Origin: Croceitalea dokdonensis DOKDO 023 | Lineage (GTDB): Bacteria > Bacteroidota > Bacteroidia > Flavobacteriales > Flavobacteriaceae | Assembly: GCF_001306415.1 (NCBI RefSeq) | Contig: NZ_LDJX01000002.1 | Coordinates: 434,001 to 498,000 of the forward strand | Length of the DNA: 64,000 bases | Direction: 5' to 3' | Shown: piece after piece, positions 26,116-35,218 of the stretch | How the letters are laid out: each line of letters begins with the position of its first letter | Numbering within the stretch: the stretch's first letter is position 1 | Notes under the pieces: generated by a model | The model's database searches: none | The model's input: the letters and a program-made list of their open reading frames with translations, nothing else | Told to the model about the DNA's origin: nothing | Translations under genes and position numbers: made by a program

Positions 26116-26786
26116 TTATTGGTAATCCTAAATTGGATATAGGTAATTGCTTTTCCCTTTTCAAGATACTGTTTTTCATAGAACGTTTGGATCTGCAGTA
26201 CTTCTTCCGGGCTGCCTTCGTTTGTATACACGTCATGGTTGGCATACAATACTTGATGCCCCTTGCCATGAAGCAGTCCCAAGGTATATCCGTGCATAAA
26301 CTCACTATCGGTTTTTAAATGCACCATCCCGTCCATTTTTAGGATGCGCCGGTACTTCTCCAGGAATGCCTCATTGGTCATCCGGTGTTTTGTGCGTTTG
26401 TACTTAATCTGGGGGTCTGGAAACGTAATCCAAATTTCCGAAACCTCTTGTTGCGCAAAAATGTTATCCACCAATTCTATTTGGGTCCTAACAAAGGCCA
26501 CATTTTCCAATTTTTCTTCCAATGCAGTTTTTGCTCCCCTCCAGAAACGGGCACCCTTAATGTCTATACCAATAAAGTTTTTATGGGGATAACGCCGCGC
26601 CAGCCCAACGGTATATTCCCCTTTACCACAACCCAGTTCCAAAACAATAGGGTTACCATTCCCAAAGAATTGGTGCCATTTTCCCTGATGCCCAAAACCT
26701 TTTATCACCTCCTCCCGCGTAGGCTGTATCACGTTTGCAAAGGTTTCGTTTTCTTTAAACCGCTTGAGTTTGTTCTTACTTCCCAA
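26112..26786 (-). CDS. trmB: tRNA (guanine-N7)-methyltransferase
   Basis: 224 residues. The SAM site is VLELGCGKGEYTVGLARRYP followed by NFIGIDIKGARFWRG, and the family-specific motif is ITFPDPQIKYKRTKHRM, the Bacteroidota form of the FxDPWPKxRH motif. It methylates G46 in the variable loop of tRNAs in the cytoplasm. Length matches the family. Its stop overlaps the lysE start by 4 bases. Confidence 0.94.
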   Translation of the reverse strand: MGSKNKLKRFKENETFANVIQPTREEVIKGFGHQGKWHQFFGNGNPIVLELGCGKGEYTVGLARRYPHKNFIGIDIKGARFWRGAKTALEEKLENVAFVRTQIELVDNIFAQQEVSEIWITFPDPQIKYKRTKHRMTNEAFLEKYRRILKMDGMVHLKTDSEFMHGYTLGLLHGKGHQVLYANHDVYTNEGSPEEVLQIQTFYEKQYLEKGKAITYIQFRITNK

Positions 26787-26885
26787 AAGAAAAATTTAAG
26801 GTTCTGGCAAAACTACATAAATCTGGTATGCGAATTGTTGTCACGGCCATCCATACTGGTATCCAGAAAATGACTTGGCGCTGTC

Positions 26886-27962
26886 CTACATTTTCACCTT
26901 TTTGGGGGCATCTGCTTTTTGCGCCACCTTTTCCAAGGTAAAGGAAAACTCGGAACCCACCTCCACTTCACTTTCCACATAAATCTTTTCACCGTGCGCT
27001 TCAATGATATGTTTTACAATGGACAATCCAAGACCGGAGCCACCTTCTTTTCTGCTACCGCTTTGGTCCACCCTATAAAAACGCTCAAAAAGCCTAGGAA
27101 TGTGCTGTTTGGGTATGCCTCCCCCATTATCGGTGACCCTAACGATGACCTTGTTTTTAATTAAGTTCTCAACGCTTACCTCCGTAGTTCCGTTGGTATG
27201 GCCGTATTTAATGGAATTGACCAATAGGTTGGTCAACACCTGCTGTATTTTCTCGGCATCGCCCATGACATAGATGGGGTTGGCATACTCCATATCAAAA
27301 GTAAGGGTGATCTCTTTTTTGGCCGCTTTCATCTCCAACAGTTCAAAAACGCTTTTGATCAATTCTATAATATCAAAAGCCTCTTTGTCCAGATTAAGAT
27401 CGCCCGCCTCCAGTTTTGTAATGAGGTCCAGGTCCTTTACAATATAAATTAACCGTTCCACCCCTTTGTTAGCGCGCTTTAAATATTTTTCATTGACGTT
27501 TTTATCATTCATTGCACCATCCAATAAGGTTAGGATATACCCTTGAACGGTAAATAGGGGAGTCTTTAGTTCATGTGAAACATTGCCTAAAAAATCTTTC
27601 CGATACTCTTCCCTGATTTTAAGGGTATCTATTTCCACTTTTTTATCCTTGGCAAATTTTTCAATTTCCTCCGTCAAGGTTTTCATATCCGTGGTCACTG
27701 GCTTGGAGGAAAATGAACTGGATTCCAACAGGGAAACCTCATCATATATTTTTTTGACACGCTTGTAGATAAACCGTTCCACACGGGATTGAATGATCAA
27801 AAAAGAGAGCAAAAAACTACCTGCAACAAAAGCAATCAAGATTATCCACTGAAACCGGTCAAAAAAATAGAGCAGCACCCCTAGTAGCAAGCCTTGAAAT
27901 ACACAGATATAAACGGAAGATCGGATGGCAAACCGATAGGATTTTTTTAATTTATTGGGCAT
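26886..27962 (-). CDS. phoR: PhoR-like sensor histidine kinase
   Basis: 358 residues. Two closely spaced membrane helices near the N-terminus (VYICVFQGLLLGVLLYFF, then WIILIAFVAGSFLLSFLII) are separated by only about four residues, so there is no periplasmic sensor, as in PhoR. The dimerisation/phosphoacceptor motif is FLGNVSHELKTPLFTVQGY, followed by N-box LTNLLVNSIKYG, G1 VTDNGGGIP and GSGLGLSIVKHIIEAHG. Its ATG shares one base with the response regulator stop (TAATG). No PAS domain or PstSCAB/PhoU genes are in the window; the Pho assignment rests on architecture, the partner and the divergent transport genes. Confidence 0.82.
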   Translation of the reverse strand: MPNKLKKSYRFAIRSSVYICVFQGLLLGVLLYFFDRFQWIILIAFVAGSFLLSFLIIQSRVERFIYKRVKKIYDEVSLLESSSFSSKPVTTDMKTLTEEIEKFAKDKKVEIDTLKIREEYRKDFLGNVSHELKTPLFTVQGYILTLLDGAMNDKNVNEKYLKRANKGVERLIYIVKDLDLITKLEAGDLNLDKEAFDIIELIKSVFELLEMKAAKKEITLTFDMEYANPIYVMGDAEKIQQVLTNLLVNSIKYGHTNGTTEVSVENLIKNKVIVRVTDNGGGIPKQHIPRLFERFYRVDQSGSRKEGGSGLGLSIVKHIIEAHGEKIYVESEVEVGSEFSFTLEKVAQKADAPKKVKM

Positions 27963-28648
27963 TACAATACAAACTTATAACCAACGCCCTTCACGGTCTT
28001 AAAATGGTGGTCCCCAATTTTTTCCCTTAATTTACGGATATGCACATCAATGGTCCTACCCCCAACAACCACCTCATTGCCCCACACCTTATCCAAGATA
28101 ACCTCCCGCTTAAACACCTTGCTGGGTTTGGAGGTAAGCAACGCCAAGAGTTCAAACTCCTTTCGTGGCAAAATAATTTCCTTGCCATTGTTCACAATTT
28201 TGTACTCCTCGCGGTTAATGACAATATTTCCCACGGTGACAATATCCTCAGATTCTTGCTTGTCCTCTTTAAGCCTCCGCAACAGGGCCTTTACCTTACT
28301 CACCAATACTTTGGGTTTTATTGGCTTTGTAATGTAGTCGTCCGCACCGGCATCAAAACCAGCAACCTGGGAGTAGTCCTCGCCCCTTGCGGTTAAAAAA
28401 GTGATGATGCTGTTTTCCAGACCAGGAGTCCTGCGCATAATTTCACAGGCTTCAATACCATCCATTTCTGGCATCATCACATCCAAGATGATCAAATGCG
28501 GTAATTTTTTCTTTGCCTTTGCAACACCCTCCACACCATTTTTTGCGGTATGTACCTCATAACCCTCTGCGGTAAGGTTATAACTTACAATTTCAAGAAT
28601 ATCCGGCTCATCATCAACCAATAGTATCTTAATATCCTTTGTTTTCAT
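27962..28648 (-). CDS. phoB: PhoB-like OmpR-family response regulator
   Basis: 228 residues from ATG at 28648, chosen because IKILLVDDEPD should lie near the start; an ATG at 28681 adds 11 residues. The receiver carries the acidic pocket VDDEPD and phospho-acceptor LIILDVMMPEMDG, with the conserved Thr in FLTARGEDYS and Lys in ADDYITKPIKP. The C-terminal winged helix ends with RTIDVHIRKLREKIG and VKGVGYKF. It binds direct repeats as tandem dimers; the 11-bp phased array at 28777-28855 in the adjacent intergenic region is a plausible target. Confidence 0.88.
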   Translation of the reverse strand: MKTKDIKILLVDDEPDILEIVSYNLTAEGYEVHTAKNGVEGVAKAKKKLPHLIILDVMMPEMDGIEACEIMRRTPGLENSIITFLTARGEDYSQVAGFDAGADDYITKPIKPKVLVSKVKALLRRLKEDKQESEDIVTVGNIVINREEYKIVNNGKEIILPRKEFELLALLTSKPSKVFKREVILDKVWGNEVVVGGRTIDVHIRKLREKIGDHHFKTVKGVGYKFVL

Positions 28649-28776
28649 GGGAGTTGTGGTTTTATTTTTAAGGTTGGCCATATCAGTGGCACTGGCAATT
28701 GGTTATCATGGATAACAGTGCTATGTTATTTGGCATAATTCCAAAAATAAAGATAATACCATAAGAACCTAAGTCC

Positions 28777-28855
28777 TTAACATTGATTTAATCTGGTAAC
28801 CTTTTTGTAACACTGCTGAAATAAACTCTTAACAAGTAGCTAACACGATCTTTAC
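28777..28855. promoter_or_regulatory. Pho-box-like array of TAAC pentamers in 11-bp phase
   Basis: GTAAC at 28796 and 28807, TTAAC at 28829, CTAAC at 28840 and TTTAC at 28851 are all spaced by 11 or 22 bases. A second pair, TTAAC at 28777 and TTAAT at 28788, is also 11 apart but in another register. Eleven-bp direct repeats are how PhoB-family dimers bind, and cyanobacterial Pho boxes also have a TTAAC-like core. A -7-like TAGCTTTA follows at 28862-28869, one more 11-bp step on. It lies between phoB and the lipoprotein gene. Confidence 0.65.
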
Positions 28856-28922
28856 AGTGTCTAGCTTTATTTGCACTGATTTATTTAACGGCTTCGGCCA
28901 AAGCATAACGTAAATTAATAAG

Positions 28923-30290
28923 ATGATGAAAAAAATGTTCTCTTTACTAGCGGTTTTTGCTGCTTTAACTTTTGTTGCCTGTGATGGTGACGATGATGAC
29001 GGACCAACACCGCCAATGATTGCAGATGCAGACGGGGATGGTATTGAAGATAGTGTTGACAACTGTCCCAACCAATCTAACGCAGATCAAGCTGATGCTG
29101 ATGCTGATGGTGTCGGAGATGTATGTGACCCTACGCCTAATGGTACAGGACCTCAGCCAGGGGATATCATAGTGGTAAGTTCCAACATCACTTCGGACAC
29201 TACATGGGATTCTGACTTTATTTACCAATTAAATGGCCGTATAGCTGTTGAGGCGGGTGCTACCCTAACCATAGAAGCAGGAACGATAATCAAAGGTAAT
29301 GCGGGTCAGGGCGAGAATGCCACTGCATTATTAATTGCTAGGGGAGCGACATTAAACGCCAATGGTACGGCTACGGCTCCAATTATAATGACGTCTACGG
29401 CAGATAATATTCAACCTGGACAAATTGAAAGCCCTAATCTTGACATCAACTTTAGGGGATTATGGGGAGGTTTGATTGTTCTTGGAAACGCTCCAATTTC
29501 TGTTGATGCCACGGATGAATTGACCATAGATGACGGAGTTGCTCAAATCGAGGGTATACCAGCAAACGATCCTAATGGAGCTTATGGAGGTTCTGACCCA
29601 ATGGATAATTCAGGAACTATAACTTATGTTTCTGTTCGCTACGGAGGAACCAATATTGGGTCCGGAAATGAAATTAACGGAATCACGTTTGGAGGTGTCG
29701 GTGCTGGTACTACGGTAAGCCACATTGAAGTAGTGGCAAATGTGGATGATGGCGTTGAATTTTTTGGAGGAACAGTGAATGCAGATAACGTTATAGTATG
29801 GGCACAAGGTGATGACGCTATTGACATTGACCAAGCCTACTCGGGCACCATTAATAACGCTGTGGTGAAACAAGGGCCAACAAGCGATCATGCTCTTGAA
29901 ATAGATGGCCCTGAAGGTGCCGCCTCTGGAAGTTATACTCTTGTAAACGCTACTTTATTGGGTGATCCCGATGGCGGAGCAATTGGAGATTTTAGGTCGG
30001 GTGCTACTGGGGCAAACAACAATATTTTGGTTCAGGATTTTCCCGCCGGTGCGGATGTAGAATTGGACAACCAAGGTGTTGCCGATAATTTCACCAATGG
30101 TACATTAACCTTTATGAACTGGGAGGTAGAATTAGCAGACGGAGTTACCTTAGGTGATATTTTCGATGATACCACGGGAACTACTACCGGTTTTGGTGAT
30201 TTTGCCACAGCAGTTACCACGCCAACAGTAGGGGCGAATACGGCTGAATTTGCTGGATGGTCTATTGCAGGCATAGCACTCGGATTCTAA
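28923..30290 (+). CDS. Lipoprotein with thrombospondin type 3 repeats and beta-helix-like domain
   Basis: 455 residues. Lipoprotein signal LTFVACDGDDDDG: the acidic run directly after the Cys resembles Bacteroidota surface-export signals. Residues about 35-70 are calcium-binding thrombospondin type 3 repeats (DADGDGIEDSVDNCPNQ, DADADGVGDVCD). The rest is Gly/Asn/Thr-rich with regularly spaced strands (GRIAVEAGATLTIEAGTIIKG, ARGATLNANGTATAPIIM), as in right-handed beta-helix proteins. It is followed by a terminator and then a TonB receptor gene, and preceded by the Pho-box-like array. I infer a surface partner of the receptor, possibly in phosphorus-compound capture. Confidence 0.8.
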   Translation: MMKKMFSLLAVFAALTFVACDGDDDDGPTPPMIADADGDGIEDSVDNCPNQSNADQADADADGVGDVCDPTPNGTGPQPGDIIVVSSNITSDTTWDSDFIYQLNGRIAVEAGATLTIEAGTIIKGNAGQGENATALLIARGATLNANGTATAPIIMTSTADNIQPGQIESPNLDINFRGLWGGLIVLGNAPISVDATDELTIDDGVAQIEGIPANDPNGAYGGSDPMDNSGTITYVSVRYGGTNIGSGNEINGITFGGVGAGTTVSHIEVVANVDDGVEFFGGTVNADNVIVWAQGDDAIDIDQAYSGTINNAVVKQGPTSDHALEIDGPEGAASGSYTLVNATLLGDPDGGAIGDFRSGATGANNNILVQDFPAGADVELDNQGVADNFTNGTLTFMNWEVELADGVTLGDIFDDTTGTTTGFGDFATAVTTPTVGANTAEFAGWSIAGIALGF

Positions 30291-30322
30291 TTGTGGATCA
30301 ATACAAAGCTTAACAATATGTT

Positions 30323-30356
30323 AAAGCCCGTTGTTTATCATAACAACGGGCTTTTT
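30323..30356 (+). terminator. Intrinsic terminator between lipoprotein and TonB receptor
   Basis: A perfect 13-bp stem (AAAGCCCGTTGTT / AACAACGGGCTTT) with a six-base loop TATCAT, followed by T's. It lies 33 bases past the lipoprotein stop and 36 bases before the receptor ATG, so read-through or partial attenuation would lower receptor expression relative to the lipoprotein. Confidence 0.88.
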
Positions 30357-30391
30357 ATAATTTTCCGACTTTTTCAATTAGCGAACACCTT

Positions 30392-33235
30392 ATGAAAAAT
30401 CTATTCTTTAACTTTTTATTGCTATTTGTTTTGGGAACCGTTACAATGTGTGCCCAAACTGGGTTTGTTATCGGCACTATAAGCGATGGCGAATTCAATG
30501 ATATATTGCCTTTCGCAAACGTCTTGGCCAAAGGAACAACCAATGGAACAACATCTGATTTTGATGGAAAGTATTCCCTTCAGCTAGAGGAGGGTACATA
30601 TACTTTAGTATTCTCTTATTTGGGATACCAAACAAAGGAAATTACAGAGGTTGTTGTAGAGCCAGGAAAAGAGGTTGTGGTAGACATTACCTTAAATCCT
30701 TTGGCAAACCAATTAGAAGAGGTTGTGGTCACCACTACCGTAAGCAAAAACACGGAAGCATCCGTTCTAAACTTACAGAAAAAATCTGTAGCACTTATAG
30801 ATGGTTTATCATTACAAAGTATTAAAAAAGTAGGTGCCAGCGATATCGCCAGTGCGGTAAAGAATGTTCCCGGAGTTTCCGTCCAAGGCGGGAAATTTGT
30901 CTTTGTCAGGGGACTGGGGGATCGTTATACCAAAACACTTTTAAATGGTCTTGAAGTACCCGGGCTTGATCCAGACAGGAATACGCTGCAATTGGATATT
31001 TTTCCAACCAACCTGTTAGATAATTTAATCGTTGTCAAGTCTTTTACGGCTGATCAATCCGCAGATTTTACGGGAGGTATCGTAGACATTGTCACAAAAG
31101 ACTTTCCAACTACTGAACAGTTCAATATTTCCATTGGAAGTGCTTATAACCCAGATTTTCATTTTAATGATAATTATGAAACGTTTGACAGTGGAGGTCG
31201 CGCATTTGGTTTCAGGCGAAGTCTAAATAACGACCCAATTACAGAAAATATTCTCACACTCAATGTAGCTCAAAATGCCCCAGAGCTACGGGAACTAACC
31301 CAACGGTTTGACCCTCAGATGGCGGCTCAGGCCTCTACGAGCTCAATCGATAGCAATTTCAGTATTGATTACGGCAACCAATTTAGTTTAAATGAGGACA
31401 GCTCTTGGCGTCTAGGGTTTTTAACAGCACTTTCCTATAGAAACGAATCTGCATTTTATGAAAATTATATTGACGGCCAAGTATTTAGACGGGACTTTAG
31501 GGACAATACTGTACTTGAGCTACAAGCAGATCGTACTAACCAAGGCAGGCTATCTACCAATAACACACTATTAACTGGATTGGCCGGTGTAACCTTAAAA
31601 GGAGAACGCAGTAAATACAAACTTAATGTAATGCACATACAGAATGGTGAAACTAGTACCACCTTTCAAACCCAACAAAACTTCATTATCAATTCAAATC
31701 TTATTGAAAGGACTGCCTTACTTTTTACAGAACGCTCTATTACCAACCTAAGCCTCAACGGAGTGCATACGCTGGACACAGAAGCCAAATGGAACCTGGA
31801 TTGGAAGGGTAATATTACATGGGCACGGGTTTACGACCAGGACTTTAGGGTATCTCCTTTCAGGGTAAATGAAGACACAGGGGAAAGAAGAATTGAACCA
31901 AGTGAGGCAGGTGACCCTATACGACTGTGGAGGGACCTGGAAGAAATCAATTATGTAGGAAAAGTAGACCTATCCAATAAACATACATTGTTCGATAACG
32001 ATGCAAAACTAAAAGTTGGAGGTACCTATGTTTTTAAAAATAGGGTTTTTGACATTGCGCAATATGCATTGCCAAACCAAGATTTTGGTGCTGAATTTAG
32101 CCTACGATTTGAGGGGGATCCAGACCAGATATTAGCACCAGATAATATTTTGACCACAAACCCCTTGCAAGGAACATTTGTCCGGGAAGATTCTGGTGCG
32201 TCCACCTTTTTTGATTCAGATATCAACATTGCAGGGCTTTATGTTTCAGAAGAATTTAAACTTACGCCCAGATTTACATCAATAATCGGCGTGCGTGCAG
32301 AACAATTTCAATTAAGTTATACCGGTACTTCGCAAACACAGGGAACCTTAGAAAATGAACTGATTTTAGATGAATTTGATTTTTTCCCATCTGCAAACCT
32401 CATTTTAGAATTGGATGAAGAAGGAAATAGGAAAATAAGGGGCTCTTACGGAAGAACCACCGCAAGGCCTTCTTTTAAAGAAGCTTCCATTGCTCAAATT
32501 TTTGACCCAGTATCTGGTTTCTTTTTCTTGGGCAACTTAGATATAAAACCTACCTATATAGACAACTTTGACCTCAGGTTTGAGACTTATGGGAAAGGAA
32601 CCAATTTCTTTGCAATTAGCGGCTTTTATAAAAGCTTTGAAAATCCAATAGAATTGGCATTCATCGCCGGTGCTACAGACCAGTTTACCCCAAGAAACCT
32701 AGGGGATGCCACCGTACTTGGAGCGGAAATTGAATTTAGGAGTGATTTAAGCATTATTGGATTGAACAACTTCTTTTTCAACGGAAACTATTCCTTAATT
32801 AATTCTACGCAAGATCTTAACGAAGATGAACGAATTTTGCGTGCAACAGAAACCAACTTAAGAGTAGGGGAAACACCAATTACGGAGCGCCAACTTCAAG
32901 GTCAGTCACCTTGGATATTAAATCTAGGTTTAAACTATAACAGTAATGATAATGGCTGGGAAGGAGGTCTTTTTTATAATGTGCAAGGACCCACGCTAGA
33001 AATTGTGAGTGACGGTAATATAGGAGATGTATTTACCCGTCCTTTTAACGATTTAAAGTTTAGTATAGGAAAGAGTTTTGGGCAAAATGATCAAAATAAG
33101 ATCACCTTAAGAATTTCCAACCTTTTAAATGATGAAAGATTAAGTGAATTTGAATCCTTTGGGTCTACTAGAAAAACCTATTCCCTTTTGCAGCCAGGAC
33201 AATCATTCTCAGTTTCTTATAGCACAAGGTTCTAA
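30392..33235 (+). CDS. TonB-dependent outer-membrane receptor with CarboxypepD_reg-like domain
   Basis: 947 residues. Signal peptide (MKNLFFNFLLLFVLGTVTMCAQ), then a CarboxypepD_reg-like domain (about 24-105: FANVLAKGTTNGTTSDFDGKY, LVFSYLGYQTKEI), a plug (VGASDIASAVKNVPGVSVQGG, VRGLGDRYTKTLLNG, IVDIVTKDFP) and a 22-strand-type barrel ending in SFSVSYSTRF. It imports a ligand across the outer membrane using TonB energy. No SusD partner is present; the preceding lipoprotein takes its place in the context. The placement next to phoBR suggests phosphate-starvation induction and a phosphorus-containing ligand; this is inference. Confidence 0.92.
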   Translation: MKNLFFNFLLLFVLGTVTMCAQTGFVIGTISDGEFNDILPFANVLAKGTTNGTTSDFDGKYSLQLEEGTYTLVFSYLGYQTKEITEVVVEPGKEVVVDITLNPLANQLEEVVVTTTVSKNTEASVLNLQKKSVALIDGLSLQSIKKVGASDIASAVKNVPGVSVQGGKFVFVRGLGDRYTKTLLNGLEVPGLDPDRNTLQLDIFPTNLLDNLIVVKSFTADQSADFTGGIVDIVTKDFPTTEQFNISIGSAYNPDFHFNDNYETFDSGGRAFGFRRSLNNDPITENILTLNVAQNAPELRELTQRFDPQMAAQASTSSIDSNFSIDYGNQFSLNEDSSWRLGFLTALSYRNESAFYENYIDGQVFRRDFRDNTVLELQADRTNQGRLSTNNTLLTGLAGVTLKGERSKYKLNVMHIQNGETSTTFQTQQNFIINSNLIERTALLFTERSITNLSLNGVHTLDTEAKWNLDWKGNITWARVYDQDFRVSPFRVNEDTGERRIEPSEAGDPIRLWRDLEEINYVGKVDLSNKHTLFDNDAKLKVGGTYVFKNRVFDIAQYALPNQDFGAEFSLRFEGDPDQILAPDNILTTNPLQGTFVREDSGASTFFDSDINIAGLYVSEEFKLTPRFTSIIGVRAEQFQLSYTGTSQTQGTLENELILDEFDFFPSANLILELDEEGNRKIRGSYGRTTARPSFKEASIAQIFDPVSGFFFLGNLDIKPTYIDNFDLRFETYGKGTNFFAISGFYKSFENPIELAFIAGATDQFTPRNLGDATVLGAEIEFRSDLSIIGLNNFFFNGNYSLINSTQDLNEDERILRATETNLRVGETPITERQLQGQSPWILNLGLNYNSNDNGWEGGLFYNVQGPTLEIVSDGNIGDVFTRPFNDLKFSIGKSFGQNDQNKITLRISNLLNDERLSEFESFGSTRKTYSLLQPGQSFSVSYSTRF

Positions 33236-33255
33236 AAACCATAAAATGGTAATCA

Positions 33256-33284
33256 CCCCCCCCCGGAAAATTCGGGGGGTTTTA
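33256..33284 (+). terminator. Intrinsic terminator after TonB receptor
   Basis: CCCCCCG-GAAAATT-CGGGGGG hairpin followed by TTTTATT, 20 bases past the receptor stop. The C-run is nine long, which may be a slippery site for sequencing or replication. Confidence 0.85.
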
Positions 33285-33383
33285 TTGTATTTTATCGAAA
33301 AGTGTGGCTTTTTTCCTAACGTAATCCCACATGGCCCTTCAATTTTTTTATATTTGTGGCATGGCTCTTGTAACCAATACTTT

Positions 33384-33692
33384 ATGAAGCAATTTTACGT
33401 TGTCACCTTCTTTTTACTATCCACCCTTGCCTTCTCACAGGAAGCCCAAGGAAAAGGGGATATTGAGGGGTTTCAATTGTATCCCAACCCCACCACCAAC
33501 GGTAAAATCTTTATAACCACTGCAAAACAGCAACCAAAGACGGTGTATATTTTTGATGTTTTGGGGACCAAGGTACTGGAGGCTACCATTCTAGGCAAAG
33601 AATTAAATGTTTCCGATTTGAATAAAGGCGTTTATATCTTACGCGTCATAGAAAAAGATAAGGTGGCCACACGCAAGCTGATCATAAAATAG
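33384..33692 (+). CDS. Mini T9SS-sorting-domain protein (copy 1)
   Basis: 102 residues from ATG at 33384, which opens a signal peptide (MKQFYVVTFFLLSTLAFSQ); the longer frame upstream overlaps the receptor gene. After about 12 residues of linker the whole protein is one type A T9SS C-terminal sorting domain: GFQLYPNPTTNGKIFI, VYIFDVLGTKVLEA, LNKGVYILRV and TRKLIIK at the end. There is no cargo domain. A paralogue follows 139 bases downstream. T9SS would cleave the domain off during secretion, leaving almost nothing, so the product may have a role other than carrying cargo. Confidence 0.85.
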   Translation: MKQFYVVTFFLLSTLAFSQEAQGKGDIEGFQLYPNPTTNGKIFITTAKQQPKTVYIFDVLGTKVLEATILGKELNVSDLNKGVYILRVIEKDKVATRKLIIK

Positions 33693-33831
33693 GGAATAAT
33701 TACTACCCGCTCCTTCCAAAGGGCAGCAGTTCATCGAACTTACCTACAAAGTTTTACGTTTCACAACAATTTATGGGATGTAATGGATAAGACCACTAGT
33801 TTTATAATGCTTTTGTCCCAAATTGGCATTT

Positions 33832-34155
33832 ATGAAACACATCTACTTAATCTTTCTTATGGCATTACCTATCACTACCTCCGGTCAAGAACTGGTGAGC
33901 ATCAACACCGTTGCACCAGAAGAAGTCAAAGGGTTTAAAATGTACCCCAATCCCGCTTATGGAGATGAAGTATACATTACCACGGCCAAAAATGGAAACA
34001 AGAAGATAACGGTATACGATGTCTTTGGAGAGGTGGTCCTTGTAGACAGGCTCACCACCAATACGTTGAATATTTCTGGTCTGGTACCTGGCGTGTATGT
34101 GCTGCAGGTCACTGAAAATAAAAAGACCATGACCCGTAAATTGGTCATTAAATAA
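33832..34155 (+). CDS. Mini T9SS-sorting-domain protein (copy 2)
   Basis: 107 residues from ATG at 33832 (a TTG lies 9 bases upstream). The signal peptide is MKHIYLIFLMALPITTSGQ, then about 16 residues, then a sorting domain: GFKMYPNPAYGDEVYI, ITVYDVFGEVVLVD, LVPGVYVLQV and TRKLVIK. It is clearly paralogous to the preceding gene, with the same layout and the same missing cargo. The two probably arose by local duplication. Confidence 0.85.
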   Translation: MKHIYLIFLMALPITTSGQELVSINTVAPEEVKGFKMYPNPAYGDEVYITTAKNGNKKITVYDVFGEVVLVDRLTTNTLNISGLVPGVYVLQVTENKKTMTRKLVIK

Positions 34156-34176
34156 CTATCCAAACTAATCTTGATT

Positions 34177-34204
34177 AAGCCCCTTTTTAAAAAGAAGGGG
34201 CTTT
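34177..34204 (+). terminator. Intrinsic terminator after the mini sorting-domain genes
   Basis: AAGCCCCTT / AAGGGGCTT stem with an A/T-rich loop, followed by TCTATTTT, 22 bases past the stop of the second copy. Confidence 0.75.
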
Positions 34205-34228
34205 CTATTTTCGGTATTTTTGTATCCA

Positions 34229-35218
34229 ATGGATGTAGATACCTCACATATTTTTGCAATTGATGGTCCAGAAACATTTGAAACCTGCTGTTTAGCGGTA
34301 TTCAACTATCAATACCAGCAAAATCCGGTATACCATACCTACTGTAAACTGCTTAAAAAACACCCGGACAACATCACAACATCGGCAGGGATTCCATACC
34401 TGCCCATTGAGTTCTTTAAATCCAAGAGTGTTGTTACCGCCAAGCTAAAAGCCAAAGACCCCATAATCTTTACGAGCAGCGGTACCACTGGCAGCACAAT
34501 TAGCCGCCATATTGTGGCGGACATCACTATTTACGAACGTAGTTATCTTAAGGCATTTGAGCACTTTTACGGCCCCATTGCCCAGTATTGTGTGCTAGCA
34601 CTTCTCCCTTCTTATCTTGATCGGCAAGGTTCTTCACTCATCTATATGGCCAATGATTTTATCCACCGCTCCCACCATAAAGAAAGTGGATTCTACCTAA
34701 ACAATATAGAAGCGTTAAAACAGCAATTGGTGCGCCTGGACAATGAAGGCACAAAAATCCTACTGCTGGGGGTTTCCTTTGCACTCTTGGATTTTGCGGA
34801 AACCTACGGCCTTTCCTTAAAAAATACCATAGTCATGGAGACTGGGGGCATGAAAGGCAGAAGAAAAGAAATGATACGCTCCGCATTGCACCAGCGACTC
34901 TGCGAGGGCTTTGGTGTGGAACACATCCACTCAGAATACGGGATGACAGAGCTGTTATCACAGGCCTACTCCAAGGGAAACGGTATTTTTAAGTGCCCGC
35001 CTTGGATGCAGGTGAGTACACGGGATACGGAAGACCCCCTGACACCGCAAGCCGTGGGCAAGACGGGAGGGCTTAATATTATAGATTTGGCCAATGTGCA
35101 CTCTTGCGCCTTTATTGCAACCCAGGATTTGGGCAAAACCTATGCAGATGGCAGCTTTGAGGTTTTAGGCCGCTTTGACCATAGCGACGTTAGGGGATGT
35201 AATTTGATGGTCATTTAA
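34229..35218 (+). CDS. LuxE/PaaK-like acyl-protein synthetase family protein
   Basis: 329 residues from ATG at 34229. The adenylate-forming core motif is FTSSGTTGSTISRH (like the SGTTG of LuxE and phenylacetate-CoA ligase), with LGVSFALLDFAE, METGGMKGRRKEM and SEYGMTELLSQAY further on. LuxE forms an acyl-adenylate and transfers the fatty acyl group to a Cys of the protein or a partner. In flavobacteria such stand-alone genes are common and no lux partners are here. The substrate is unknown. It follows a terminator, so it has its own promoter. Confidence 0.82.
   Translation: MDVDTSHIFAIDGPETFETCCLAVFNYQYQQNPVYHTYCKLLKKHPDNITTSAGIPYLPIEFFKSKSVVTAKLKAKDPIIFTSSGTTGSTISRHIVADITIYERSYLKAFEHFYGPIAQYCVLALLPSYLDRQGSSLIYMANDFIHRSHHKESGFYLNNIEALKQQLVRLDNEGTKILLLGVSFALLDFAETYGLSLKNTIVMETGGMKGRRKEMIRSALHQRLCEGFGVEHIHSEYGMTELLSQAYSKGNGIFKCPPWMQVSTRDTEDPLTPQAVGKTGGLNIIDLANVHSCAFIATQDLGKTYADGSFEVLGRFDHSDVRGCNLMVI

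Noticed and set aside
34229-35218. Part of a bioluminescence (lux) operon
   Set aside because: The protein is LuxE-like but there are no luxCDAB genes nearby and stand-alone members are common in flavobacteria.
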